Assembly: GCA_038277395.1 (NCBI GenBank) | Contig: CM076189.1 | Location: 86,293,421-86,357,420, forward strand | Direction of reading: 5' to 3' | DNA: 64,000 nucleotides | Source of the DNA: Dryocosmus kuriphilus | Lineage: Eukaryota; Arthropoda; Insecta; Hymenoptera; Cynipidae | Shown here: positions 35,190 through 45,889 of the stretch, one piece after another | Layout of the letters: the number at the start of each line of letters is the position of its first letter | How positions within the stretch are numbered: the first letter of the stretch is position 1 | The notes under the pieces: generated by a model | The model's database searches: none | What the model was told of the DNA's origin: nothing | What the model saw: only the letters and a program-made list of their open reading frames with translations | Program-made: the position numbers and the translations under genes

Positions 35190-35592
35190 AACTATTCAAT
35201 TACTAACCTAAATGGACCTTCAAATGACCTTTAGGATAATGATCAAAATAAAAACGAATACCATATAAAGATGTAAAATTTCCCCCTCTTTCAGAATCTG
35301 CAGTCAAAAATTCACTTTTTTTTTATTTTAAAAAATATGACCTTAAGTTGACCTTGATGCAGACATGACGGAATCAAATGGATTCCAGATTCGGATTCAG
35401 CGTCCGTCGAAACCACAGAAATGATAGTCACCTTCTTTCAATCAATTTTTTTACCGATTTGACCTTCAAATGCTCTTCAATTTGACGTGATGGAGCAAAA
35501 AGGACTCCGGAATCGGATTCAACGCGTCAAGATACACAAAAATATATGGGTCTCGTTCTTGGTACAAACAACTTTTTTTTTGTGCGCCTGTG
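35190..35592 (-). repeat. Right long terminal inverted repeat
   Basis: Reverse complement of 32455-32858 with scattered differences, so the two ends have diverged only modestly since insertion. Confidence 0.85.
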
Positions 35593-36071
35593 TAATCATA
35601 AGTACGCAGGAATAGTCACGTTCAATGATAGCAGCATATGTTTCAATATGTTCAATATGTGACTCGCATGAGGACGTAACGTAGACTGTTTAGGGCGTTT
35701 ATGTAGGCATGATCTGAATTATCTTCGAAAAAAACGTCTCAAATGTTTTAATTTGTGAACTAATTAAAAACATGTTCTTTTATAAGAATTAAAAAAACAA
35801 TATTTTCGAGAAAATAATTACGCAGAGAGATGAACTTTCAATTATAGTAACATCTGTTATATATTTTCAATATGCTACACGTATAGGGAACTAAGGGGAA
35901 ATGTTTGGAGCATGTGAGTTGGGATGCACTGAATTTTTTTTAAAAATATGTCTCAAAATTTCTACTTTATGAAGCATTGACTACAAATGATTTTATAAGG
36001 GTTACTAAAACAATATTTTGGCTGAAAATATAATTGTGCAGTGAGATTCACGTTCAATAATAGTAGCATAT
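35593..36071. repeat. ~217-bp satellite, second block
   Basis: Two units, with starts near 35621 and 35840 and the next core at 36050. The first is 'type A' (gacgtaacgt, ggcatgatctgaattatc), the second 'type B' (gggatgcactgaattttttt). AATAGTAGCATAT at 36059-36071 is the left target duplication of the Penelope insertion. Confidence 0.8.
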
Positions 36072-36159
36072 AGATGTGAAGTAGTAGTAGTATTTCGTCG
36101 GTCATTACAGCAAAATAAAATTTTTTCAATATTTAAGGTTTGAACAAATTTATTCTCTC

Positions 36160-36193
36160 GACGTTTCGACCTTAGTTGTAGGTCATCTTCAGG
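36160..36193 (-). ncRNA. Penelope 3'-terminal hairpin motif (hammerhead-like)
   Basis: On the minus strand CCTGAAGATGACC, a short loop, then GGTCGAAACGTCG. GACC pairs with GGTC, and CUGA...GA / GAAAC resemble hammerhead core segments. CUGAAGAUGA is not the strict CUGAUGA core, so activity is doubtful. I recall the motif as common near the ends of animal Penelope elements. The same motif is in the right arm. Confidence 0.4.
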
Positions 36194-36630
36194 AAAATTT
36201 TCTACAATAATGTAAAAATAAATTCTACAATAATATAAAAGATAAAACACCATGAAGTAAAAAATATATAATTGAAGTATGATAAAAATAAATTAATATT
36301 AAAATACCTTAGTCAATAAATTTTTTGACAAAATAGATAGAAGTCAAAAAGTAATCATCTCGTGGTCTGCCGATTATAACAAACAGTAACGAAGAAACAT
36401 TTTGTAAATAATAAAGTCTCCTATTAAAGGAGAACTTTAATTTTCGTTAAAAGATTACATTTTTACATATAAAACAAAAACATCGGTGTTGCCACTCACA
36501 CTGAACGGTACAAACTGAATGATTGAAAAACTTGTCGAAGTAATCGAAGGTGGAAAAATTTGAAATTAAAATAACCTCAGATGAAATAGCGGGAAATTTA
36601 GTTTGAAATTGACGAAATAAAATGAAGATG

Positions 36631-38448
36631 TTACTCCAGAATGCAATTGTATAATTTGTTAATGTTTAATATTTCATTTTGCAAATTAACAGAATTGTTT
36701 TTAAATTTATTAATGTATATGGATTCATAAATTCTTCTTTTATATGTGATATTCTCTCTAGCAAGAATTCGAATATTATTAAAATCAAAATCAAAAGAGT
36801 GGTTTAATTTCCAACAGTGTTGTGACAAGCCAGTATTTAAGTTCCCAACTTTACAATCTCTCTTATGTTCTGAGATACGAGTTTTTAATCGCCTACCTGC
36901 TTCACCTATATATATTTTGTTACAATCTTTACATTTGATAAGATAAACAACACCAGATTGATTTTCCGTATTATCAAGATCTTTTTTGTTTAATAAAAGA
37001 TTATTTAAATTATTATTGTTTTTGAAATAAACATTAAGATGAAATTTTTTTAAAGAAACTCTGAGTCTTTCTGAAAGTCCTTGTATGTAAGGTAAAGTAA
37101 CACTTATATCATTTTTGTTGTGAGAATTCAACCAATTATTTTTTTTATTTTCTATAATAGAGCTGTTGTAAAATTCATGTATACGTTCTTTTATGACATT
37201 GTTTATTAGAGCTTGAGGATAATTATTATTTTTAAGAATTTCTTTAATATAAATTAAGTTTTCTTTTCTAAATGCTTTATCACTAAGTTTCAAACATCTA
37301 TCTACTAAAGCTTTTATTAAACCAATTTTGTGGCAATCCATGTGGTGAGAATTGAAATTTAGATAACGACCAGAATTTGAAGGCTTTTTAAACCAATTAG
37401 TAGTTAAATTTCCATATTTAGTTTTTATAATTGATAAATCCAAAAAATTTAAGGAATTATTGTTTTCAAGTTCAATGGTAAATTGAATGGAATTTTCTAT
37501 GTTGTTAAATGTATTCAAAAAAATGTTTATTTTGTTTGTAGGTATGATAGTGAAAATGTCATCGACATATCGTTTGTAAATTAAAGGTTTGAAATCTAGT
37601 TGATTTAACGCTCTTTTTTCAATGTCTTCAATAACAATGTTTGAGATAATTGGTGAGAGTGGGGAGCCCATAGGGCATCCATATATTTGGTGGTAAAAAT
37701 TTTTATTAAAGGAAAAAATAGTGTTATTAAAAATAGTACGGGTAGCAATTAAAATTTCGTTTTTAGGTATTTTAGTCAAATTATGATATAAGTTTAGTTT
37801 TTCTTCAACACATTCTATGGCTAAATCTAAAGGAATGCTGTCAAACATAGAAATGATATCTAACGATACTAAAGAGTGCGTTTTTGGTATTTTTAAATTT
37901 TTTAAATCATTTTTTAATTGAAAAATATTTTTAAGAAAAGAATTATAAGTTGCAGAGACTGGTTTTAAAATATTAGTTACATATTTAGCAAGATTGTATG
38001 TTGGTGAGCCAATCGTAGAAACAATTACACGCCAACTTAATGTAGGTTTGTGAGTTTTTGGTAAGGCATAAGCCTTTGCGACAACACTGTTATGGGTTTT
38101 TAGGAAATAAGTTGTTTGATCATTAATGTAACCTTTTTTGTTCCAACGGGTAACAATATCATTACATTTATTTTCTGTGGTAGGCACTAAACTTGTTGTA
38201 ACAGATTTATACAATATATCATTCTTAAGAAGATTCTCAATGGTTTGATTGTAATCTGATCTATTAACTGAAACTGTGGTATTACTTTTATCAGATTTTA
38301 AGATCAATAAATCCCTGTGTTCGAGTTGAAATTTTTTTACATTGTCAAATTGTGGATTGATTTTGTTAAATTTATTAATTCTGGAATGATTGGACACTAA
38401 TTCACTAACAGTTTTCCTGATTTTATTTTTATAATCATCATTGTTTGG
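36631..38448 (-). CDS. Penelope-like reverse transcriptase/GIY-YIG endonuclease, N-terminally truncated
   Basis: An uninterrupted frame of about 606 codons from the inverted-repeat centre to the stop at 36631. The first listed initiator is a GTG, so no true start exists and the N-terminus is missing. Motifs in order: 'ALPKTHKPTLSWRVIVSTIG', 'LVSLDIISMFDSIPL' (first Asp), 'GCPMGSPLSPIISNIVIE', 'YKRYVDDIFTI' (catalytic YVDD), 'NFLDLSIIKT', a zinc-like segment with H-H-M-D-C-H, and at the C-terminus 'VVYLIKCKDCNKIYIGEAGR' followed by RLKTRISEHK, the GIY-YIG nuclease with Arg and Glu/His in place. Penelope RT/EN primes reverse transcription at the target. All key residues seem intact, unlike the right copy. 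Confidence 0.85.
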   Translation of the reverse strand, partial: PNNDDYKNKIRKTVSELVSNHSRINKFNKINPQFDNVKKFQLEHRDLLILKSDKSNTTVSVNRSDYNQTIENLLKNDILYKSVTTSLVPTTENKCNDIVTRWNKKGYINDQTTYFLKTHNSVVAKAYALPKTHKPTLSWRVIVSTIGSPTYNLAKYVTNILKPVSATYNSFLKNIFQLKNDLKNLKIPKTHSLVSLDIISMFDSIPLDLAIECVEEKLNLYHNLTKIPKNEILIATRTIFNNTIFSFNKNFYHQIYGCPMGSPLSPIISNIVIEDIEKRALNQLDFKPLIYKRYVDDIFTIIPTNKINIFLNTFNNIENSIQFTIELENNNSLNFLDLSIIKTKYGNLTTNWFKKPSNSGRYLNFNSHHMDCHKIGLIKALVDRCLKLSDKAFRKENLIYIKEILKNNNYPQALINNVIKERIHEFYNSSIIENKKNNWLNSHNKNDISVTLPYIQGLSERLRVSLKKFHLNVYFKNNNNLNNLLLNKKDLDNTENQSGVVYLIKCKDCNKIYIGEAGRRLKTRISEHKRDCKVGNLNTGLSQHCWKLNHSFDFDFNNIRILARENITYKRRIYESIYINKFKNNSVNLQNEILNINKLYNCILE

Positions 38449-38490
38449 AAATTATAAAATTATTATTAAATTATTTTTTATAATAATAAA

Positions 38491-40294
38491 ATTATAAAAA
38501 TAAAATCAGGAAAACTGTTAGTGAATTAGTGTCAAATCATTCCAGAATTAATAAATTTAACAAAATCAATCCACAATTTGACAATGTAAAAAAATTTCAA
38601 CTCGAACACAGGGATTTATTGATCTTAAAATCTGATAAAAGTATTACCACAGTTTCAGTTAATAGATCAGATTACAATCAAACCATTGAGAATCTTCTTA
38701 AGAATGATATATTGTATAAATCTGTTACAACAAGTTTAGTGCCTACCACAGAAAATAAATGTAATGATATTGTTACCCGTTGGAACAAAAAAGGTTACAT
38801 TAATGATCAAACAACTTATTTCCTAAAAACCCATAACAGTGTTGTCGCAAAGGCTTAAGCCTTACCAAAAACTCACAAACCTACATTAAGTTGGCGTGTA
38901 ATTGTTTCTACGATTGGCTCACCAACATACAATCTTGCTAAATATGTAGCTAATATTTTAAAACCAGTCTCTGCAACTTATAATTCTTTTCTTAAAAATA
39001 GTTTTCAATTAAAAAATGATTTAAAAAATTTACAAATACCAAAAACGCACTCTTTGGTATCGTCAGATATCATTTCTATGTTTGACAGCATTCCTTTAGA
39101 TTTAGCCATAGAATGTGTTGAAGAAAAACTAAACTTATATCATAATTTGACTAAAATACCTAAAAACGAAATTTTAATTGCTACCCGTACTATTTTTAAT
39201 AACACTATTTTTTCCTTTAATAAAAATTTTTACCACCAATTATCTGGATGCCCTATGGGCTCCCCACTCTCACCAATTATCTCAAACATTGTTATTGAAG
39301 ACATTGAAAAAAGAGCGTTAAATCAACTAGATTTCAAACCTTTAATTTACAAACGATATGTCGATGACATTTTCCCTATCATACCTACAAACAAAATAAA
39401 CATTTTTTTGAATATATTTAACAACATAGAAAATTCCATTCAATTTACCATTGAACTTGAAAACAATAATTCCTTAAATTTTTGGATTTATCAATTATAA
39501 AAACTAAATATGGAAATTTAACTACTAATTGGTTTAAAAAGCCTTCAAATTCTGGTCGTTATCTAAATTTCAATTCTCACCACATGGATTGCCACAAAAT
39601 TGGTTTAATAAAAGTCTTAGTAGATAGATGTTCGAAACTTAGTGATAAAGTATTTAGAAAAGAAAACTTAATTTATATTAAAGAAATTCTTAAAAATAAT
39701 AATTATCCTCAAGCTCTAATAAACAATGTCATAAAAGAACGTATACATGAATTTTACAACAGCTCTATTATAGAAAATAAAAAAAATAATTGGTTGAATT
39801 CTCACAACAAAAATGATATAAGTGTTACTTTACCTTACATACAAGGACTTTCAGAAAGACTCAGAGTTTCTTTAAAAAAATTTCATCTTAATGTTTATTT
39901 CAAAAACAATAATAATTTAAATAATCTTTTATTAAACAAAAAAGATCTTGATAATACGGAAAATCAATCTGGTGTTGTTTATCTTATCAAATGTAAAGAT
40001 TGTAACAAAGTATATATAGGTGAAACAGGTAGGCGATTAAAAACTCGTATCTCAGAACATAAGAGAGATTGTAAAGTTGGGAACTTAAATACTGGCTTGT
40101 CACAACACTGTTGGAAATTAAACCACTCTTTTGATTTTGATTTTAATAATATTCGAATTCTTGCTAGAGAGAATATCACATATAAAAGAAGAATTTATGA
40201 ATCCATATACATTAATAAATTTAAAAACAATTCTGTTAATTTGCAAAATGAAATATTAAACATTAACAAATTATACAATTGCATTCTGGAGTAA
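38491..40294 (+). pseudogene. Penelope-like RT/GIY-YIG, second copy with two lesions
   Basis: The mirror copy of the minus-strand frame. A TAT-to-TAA change at about 38857 gives a stop inside the 'A-x-ALPK' motif. A one-base loss in a T-run near 39480 shifts the frame between the end of the palm and the 'DLSIIKT' segment. The rest reads as in the left copy (YVDD at about 39357-39368, GIY-YIG from about 39970 to the stop at 40292-40294), with few other differences such as 'KVYIGETGR' for 'KIYIGEAGR'. Low divergence points to a recent common origin of both arms. Confidence 0.85.
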
Positions 40295-40729
40295 CATCTT
40301 CATTTTATTTCGTCAATTTCAAACTAAATTTCCCGCTATTTCATCTGAGGTTATTTTAATTTCAAATTTTTCCACCTTCGATTACTTCGACAAGTTTTTC
40401 AATCATTCAGTTTGTACCGTTCAGTGTGAGTGGCAACACCGATGTTTGTTTTATATGTAAAAATGTAATCTTTTAACGAAAAATTAAAGTTCTCCTTTAA
40501 TAGGAGACTTTATTATTTACAAAATGTTTCTTCGTTACTGTTTGTTATAATCGGCAGACCACGAGATGATTACTTTTTGACTTCTATCTATTTTGTCAAA
40601 AAATTTATTGACTAAGGGATTTTAATATTAATTTATTTTTATCATACTTCAATTATATATTTTTACTTCATGGTATTTTATCTTTTATATTATTGTAGTA
40701 TTTATTTTTACATTATTGTAGAAAATTTT

Positions 40730-40764
40730 CCTGAAGATGACCTACAACTAAGGTCGAAACGTCG
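40730..40764 (+). ncRNA. Penelope 3'-terminal hairpin motif (hammerhead-like), right arm
   Basis: Same CCTGAAGATGACC / GGTCGAAACGTCG hairpin as on the minus strand at 36160-36193, located ~90 nt from the element end. Confidence 0.4.
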
Positions 40765-40910
40765 AGAGAATAAATTTGTTCAAACCTTAAATATTGAAAA
40801 AATTTTATTTTGCTGTAATGACCGACGAAATACTACTATTACTTCACATCTTATTATAAACAGCCGACAAAATGATATTTTGAAACTAAATTGGTTTCTT
40901 TGACTTATAC

Positions 40911-42602
40911 AATAGTAGCATATGTCTGAATATGTTCAATATGTGACACGTATAAGGGCGTAACGTGAAGGGTTAATAGCATGTGTGTTGGCATGAACTG
41001 AATTACCTTAGAGAAGAAGTCTCAAATATTTCACTTTATGATGTAGTTGACAACATATTATTTATAATAACTAAAAAAATATATTTTCGGAAAACAGAAT
41101 TATGCAGCAGAATGCACGTTCAATGATTTTAGCATATTCTTCAATATGATCAATATGTCATGCGTCTAAGGAAGTAAAGAGAAATGTTTGAAGCATGTGT
41201 GTTGCGATGAACTGATTTTTTTTCAAAAATATGTCTCAAAAGTTCTACTTGATTAAGCAATTGACTAAACGTGATTTTATGAGAGTTAATAAAACATTCT
41301 TTTGGCTAAACATGTAATCACGCTGCATGACACTTGTTCAATGATAGTAGCATACTTCTGAATATGTTCAATATGTGACACGTATTTAAGGAAGTAAAGA
41401 GAAACGTTTGGAGCGTTGTGTGTTGGGATGAACTGATTTTATATATAAGCAATATTCACGTTCAATGATAGTAGCATATGTTCCAATATACTCAATATAT
41501 CATGCGTTACGGGACACAACGTGAAATCTTTAGAGCATGTGTATTGGCATGAACTGAATTATGTTCCGAAATATGTCTCAAATATCATACTTCATGTAGT
41601 ATTTGACAACGAAAGATTTTATATAAGCTAATGAAACAATATTTTTTACAAGCACGTAATTACGCAGCCAAAAGCATATTTAAATGATAGTAGCATATGT
41701 TCCATAGTGCTCAATATGTGACACGCATATGCCCCTGACGTGGAAGCTTTAGAGCATGTGGCTTTTCATGAACAGAATTTTCTTCGAAAATATTTCTCCA
41801 ATATTTTACTTGATGAATTCGTTAAAAACATATTATTTTGTAATATCTGAAAAAAAACTATATTTTCGAGAAAAAGAATTATACAGCAAGGGGCACGTTC
41901 AATGATAGTAGCAAACGTTTCAATATGTTCAATACGTTACACGTACAAGGAAGAAAAGGCAAAGGTTTGGAACATGTGTGTTGGGATGTACTCAATTGTT
42001 TTCAAAAATATGTCTCAAAAGTTCTATTTTATGATGCAATTGACTACAAATGATTTTATAAGAGTTAGTAAAACAATATGTTTGCTAAACATATAATTTT
42101 GCAGCAAGATACGTGTTCAATGATAGTAGCATATGATCCAATATATTGAATATGTCACACATATGAGGACGTAACATGAAAACTTGAGAGCATGCGTATT
42201 GGCATGAACTGAGTTATCTTCGAAAATATGTCTCAAATATTTTACTTCATGGAGTATTTGACAAGAAATGATTTGATATAAATTCATGAAACAATATTTT
42301 CGATAAGCATGTAATGGCGCTTCCAGAAGTACGTGTAATGATACTCGCATATGTTTCAGTATATTCAGCATGCTAAACTTATAAGGAAGTCAAGTGTAAT
42401 GTTTCGAACATATGTGATGTGTTGGACAGAATTGTTTTCAAAAATATGTCTCAAAAGTTCTACTTTATGAAGCAGTTGACTAACATGATTTTATAAGAGT
42501 TAATAGAACAATATTATGGATAATCATATAATCACGCAGTAAGATTCACGTTCAGTGATTATGGCATATGTTCCCATATGCTCAATATGTGACTCGTATA
42601 TA
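40911..42602. repeat. ~217-bp satellite, main block with A/B alternation
   Basis: The core 'ttcaatgatagtagcatatg' recurs near 40910, 41120, 41340, 41462, 41687, 41900, 42115, 42335 and 42552, about every 210-225 bp, except one internally shortened unit at 41340-41462. Two unit types mostly alternate. Type A has 'gacgtaacgtgaa', 'ggcatgaactgaatta', 'ctcaaatattttac'. Type B has 'gaagtaaagagaaa', 'gggatgaactgattttt', 'ctcaaaagttctac'. This gives a dimeric repeat of ~435 bp. Short frames within it are not genes. Confidence 0.85.
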
Positions 42603-43271
42603 CAGAGAAAATCGATTTTGAAAAGTAGTAGATTTCGAACATTTCGATGATAAACTAGAATATATGTATAGATATTATGGCACAATATCTAATATCCTCA
42701 ATTCAATATACAAGATATTGAATGGGAATATCTATTTATATTACAAGTATAAAGTGTGTGATATTGACCGTTAATATCTAAGATATTAAAAGATCGATGT
42801 AAAGAGACAGTCGAAATTCGTTTCGGAGCCATGTTATTGAGTATGGCGATTTAAATTTTAGCCCTGCTATATCCTTTCTAGATCATTCATGGTCTGACTC
42901 GATGTTAGGCTTCACTTGTGTTAGGGTCCTTGAACACATGGTGTCTGCTCTTTATGAAAATTGAACAATAGAATTATCGAAAAAGACGAATGCGCAGGGA
43001 TCGGAAATAAAAACAGCGGAATATAATACAGAATCCTTTCGGATTTTATAGAAATATTCATGCTTTACATGTAATTTCTTCAAAATTATAAAATACTTTT
43101 GAATATCTTCGATTCTGCTTTTTAATATCTTGGACATTTTCAGAAAAAATATTTTTTTTAATATCTACGGATGCTCCGCATCAATATCTAGATATCTTTC
43201 CCATACTTATATCTCTAAGGCATTACCCGGTAATATCTAGATATTGTGTTTTAATATCCATTTTTCTCCGT
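42603..43271. mobile_element. MITE-like insertion rich in AATATCTAGATATT palindromes
   Basis: Interrupts a satellite unit exactly ('gtgactcgtata' left, 'aaggacgtgatgtgg' right). The ends are imperfect inverted repeats, CAGAGAAAATCGATTTT against CACGGAGAAAAATGGAT read inwards. Internal copies of ATATCTAGATAT-like palindromes lie near 42690-42790 and 43190-43260. It has no coding capacity. The minus-strand frame at 42952-43137 shows no known domain. Confidence 0.6.
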
Positions 43272-43480
43272 GCAAGGACGTGATGTGGAAACTTTAGAGC
43301 ATGTGTTTTGACGCAAACTGAATTTTATTTGAAAATATGTCTCAAATATTTAATTTTTTGAAGTAATTGGCAATAAATGATTTTATAAGAGTTAATAAAA
43401 CAATATTTTCGATAAACGTTCTATTAAACAGGAAGTTGGACGTACAACTGTAGTAGCATGTGTTTCAAGTATTTCAAAGA
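43272..43480. repeat. ~217-bp satellite, last unit
   Basis: A type A unit ('gacgtgatgtggaa', 'acgcaaactgaatttt') continuing the array after the MITE-like insertion. Confidence 0.75.
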
Positions 43481-43941
43481 AAATAAAAATTTGGATGTAA
43501 TACGCTTCATGAAAAACACATTTTTAAATGTAGTCTATACCTGGATAAAAGATATTTAAATATATGATTTATTTGGTATTAAGTTATATACAACATACCA
43601 ACTGAATTGGGAAACACCATAGAGGTGAAGAGAAGTATAAAAATAGATACTTTCATCTTGTTAGAAATATAGAAATAGTTTCTAAAAAATTTCATAAGCA
43701 TCAGCTGTCTGTTATTTATACTTACCGCTATCTCTTCATTGACAAAGGCAATTTTCTAAATTTACGTGGGGGGATAGGTTTGAGATAACATAGCTGTACC
43801 AGAATTTCTTGTTCATCCAACGAAGTAAGCAAACTTGATCTATTTTCCTTGAAATTTTGAGTGTACACTGAAATACGAAATTCTTTAGATCTCTTAACTA
43901 CTTTGTAATCTTTTAAAATAACTTGAAATCTGTAACATTCC
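43481..43941. other. Satellite edge and AT-rich spacer
   Basis: About 43500-43775 is homologous to 13721-13995 and marks the same satellite/non-satellite junction at both loci. Nothing else is seen. Confidence 0.5.
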
Positions 43942-45091
43942 GTGTAGAAATTTTTCTGGTTGGCCCTACTAAAAGACGGTTTCTAGCTGGATCCCGGTCG
44001 GGCAAACCCTGCTTGGATTTCATGTTTTGGGAGCCGGCCGGGAACCGACCAGGCTACACATTTTAAATGGTCACTCGCTGGGCAGCCGGCCGGTGCGTGG
44101 CCCGGCCGATTCGGGCTAGATTGCATGAGCATGATTGCCGGACTACATATCTCACAAATCACTAGACGGTGTAGGCTGGTCAAAATATTTCTTGAAATGT
44201 TTTTGTGAAATATTTCTGACACATTTCGTGTAATATTGAAGAAAATATTGTTTTCCGAAAAAAAGCTGCAGATAAAATTTCAAACTTACTTTGTAGAAAC
44301 CTCGTAAAAACGTTGCATAAAACCTTTCGAAAAAGATTATGGGGATATTGATTGATAAATATCTTAAAAACTTAACTAAATGTTTGAGACATAATGGTAG
44401 AAATATTATATTTTAATCTCTCACGAAGATTGCAACTGTTCTTATAGAATATTTCCGATAGTTTTGTGTAATATTGAAAACAATATTATTTTTTGCGAAA
44501 ACACTGTAGAGATAAAATTTCAAATGTACTTTGCAAAAACCTTGCAAAAACATTGCACAAAATATTTCATAATAGATTGATCCTTATTTTCCCCATCACA
44601 GATGTGGTTTGATTGGAATTCCAAGGATCATATGATCATAGCGAATGCCAGCTTAATCTGCTTTAATGAAATTTTACAAATTTTCGAAATATTTTTAAAA
44701 AATTCAAAAACAATTAAAATTTACAAAAAGTCCAAAAATTTCCAAAATTTTCAAGAATTTCTAAAATTTTGAGAATTTTGGAAGTTTTTGAGAACCTTGG
44801 TAATTTCTAAATTTTTTGAGAATTTTGGTAACTTTGGAAATTTTGGAAATTTTAGAAAATCTTGGAAATTTTGGTAATAATTTTTAACATTTTTGTGAAT
44901 TTTGGTAATTTTAGAGAATTTTGGAGAATTTTAAAAAAATTTTGAAATTTTTGAGTACTTGATAATTTAGAAACTTCTAAAAACTTGTCGAGCATCCAAA
45001 TGCATGGAAATATATATGTATATTTCTCCGCCGTTTCTGGCTTTTTCAAGGAAACAGCTTGGCTTTGTTTTTGTCAAGAAAGTTCAAGCGG

Positions 45092-45180
45092 TATAATAGG
45101 TCAGTCTGCTAAAGCGTGCTGTATATTTATACATAAGGTTAGGTAGTTTTAGGTATGCTAGGTAGGGTTCGAATCCTCAG
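45092..45180 (+). other. tRNA-like sequence / tRNA-derived SINE fragment
   Basis: GGTTCGAATCC (45166-45176) is a good Pol III B box. ATAGGTCAGTCTGCTAAAGC at 45096-45115 resembles a degenerate A box and D-arm. Spacing is longer than in a normal tRNA, and the acceptor stem does not pair obviously, so it is not called as a tRNA gene. Confidence 0.4.
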
Positions 45181-45216
45181 CGGGTGCGATTGTTCATAGT
45201 AATTAAGCGTGCTATT

Positions 45217-45239
45217 ACATATATATATATATATATATA
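45217..45239. repeat. (TA)n microsatellite
   Basis: Short TA run 40 bp after the tRNA-like segment; it may be the tail of that element. Confidence 0.75.
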
Positions 45240-45889
45240 AGTAAATGTTCGTGCAATTTTGTAACTTTGAACATAATCTAAGTGCAGCCATAATATATAA
45301 AACAATTTTTTTTGCGGATTTATCTAAATTCTAGATAAATTTATAAATTTGACTACAAAATTTTAATAACATTTCGAAATGTTTTGAAAAGGTTAAATGC
45401 ATGATTGTAGAAAGCTTGCCTGTGATATTGCAAAAATATTCAAACAAAATTTCACAAATATTTAATGCAATATTTCCCCGATCTGTGCGGACCCACAGGA
45501 TTTATTTTAGGGCTGCTAGAAACCCCAGAAAAATACGGCCGGGGCCCGTCCTGGATGCCCGGCCAGATGCCGGCCGGTAATGAAGCCGGGATCCGACCAG
45601 TTTACCGTGACGCTTATAGCTGAATCCCGGACAGTTTCTCCGGCCAGCGCCCGGTTAAAGCGGAGGTGAACCGACCGGGTGCCGGCCGGATTCCTGATTG
45701 GATTTCTACACAGTATACTGTATACTTTTTTAATTCTTTTATAGTCTCTAAAATCTGTAGAACTACGCAAAAATGTTAAGAAATAAACTTTTCTCTATTC
45801 CCTAAGGTTTCTCTAGAAATTCAATCAATTCATTTTAAATCCCTTCAATATAAAGTAATATAAACATTTCCATTAAAGTACTTTAAACG

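Larger units (their letters stand above)
32455..35592 (-). mobile_element. DNA transposon with ~400-bp terminal inverted repeats
   Basis: 3,138 bp, beginning CACAGGCACACAAAAAAAAA and ending with the near-exact reverse complement. The trinucleotide TAA flanks both sides (32452-32454 and 35593-35595). Removing the element and one TAA restores the satellite ('cgataatcat...acgcag', as in intact units near 42518). The ends stay inverted-repeated for about 400 bp (32455-32858 against 35190-35592). The single gene is on the minus strand. CAC termini with a 3-bp duplication recall the CACTA/CMC group, but I cannot assign a superfamily. Confidence 0.85.
36072..40851. mobile_element. Penelope-like element, head-to-head inverted dimer
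   Basis: Two 5'-truncated copies meet at 38444-38490, the left one on the minus strand and the right one on the plus strand, giving arms of about 2.37 kb with a ~47-nt AT-rich centre. The outer ends of both arms are the 3' end of the element. AATAGTAGCATAT lies at 36059-36071 and again at 40911-40923 as a 13-bp target duplication, with 59 bp of extra sequence (40852-40910) between the right arm and its copy. Variable-length duplications and 5' truncation are usual in Penelope elements. The structure arose in or was inserted into the satellite as one unit. Confidence 0.85.
43942..45711. mobile_element. Possible inverted-repeat element with GC-rich ends
   Basis: GTGTAGAAAT at 43942-43951 is matched by ATTTCTACAC at 45702-45711. 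Behind each lies a block of 150-200 bp rich in GCCGGCCGG motifs (43980-44140 and 45530-45700) in otherwise AT-rich DNA. The inner sequence is AT-rich with GGAATTTT-type low complexity (44690-44990). The termini are short and the GC blocks are only loosely alike, so it could be two independent GC-rich repeats. No transposase is present. Confidence 0.4.

Noticed and set aside
45092..45180. Functional tRNA gene
   Set aside because: Good B box but no consistent cloverleaf or acceptor stem; kept only as tRNA-like.
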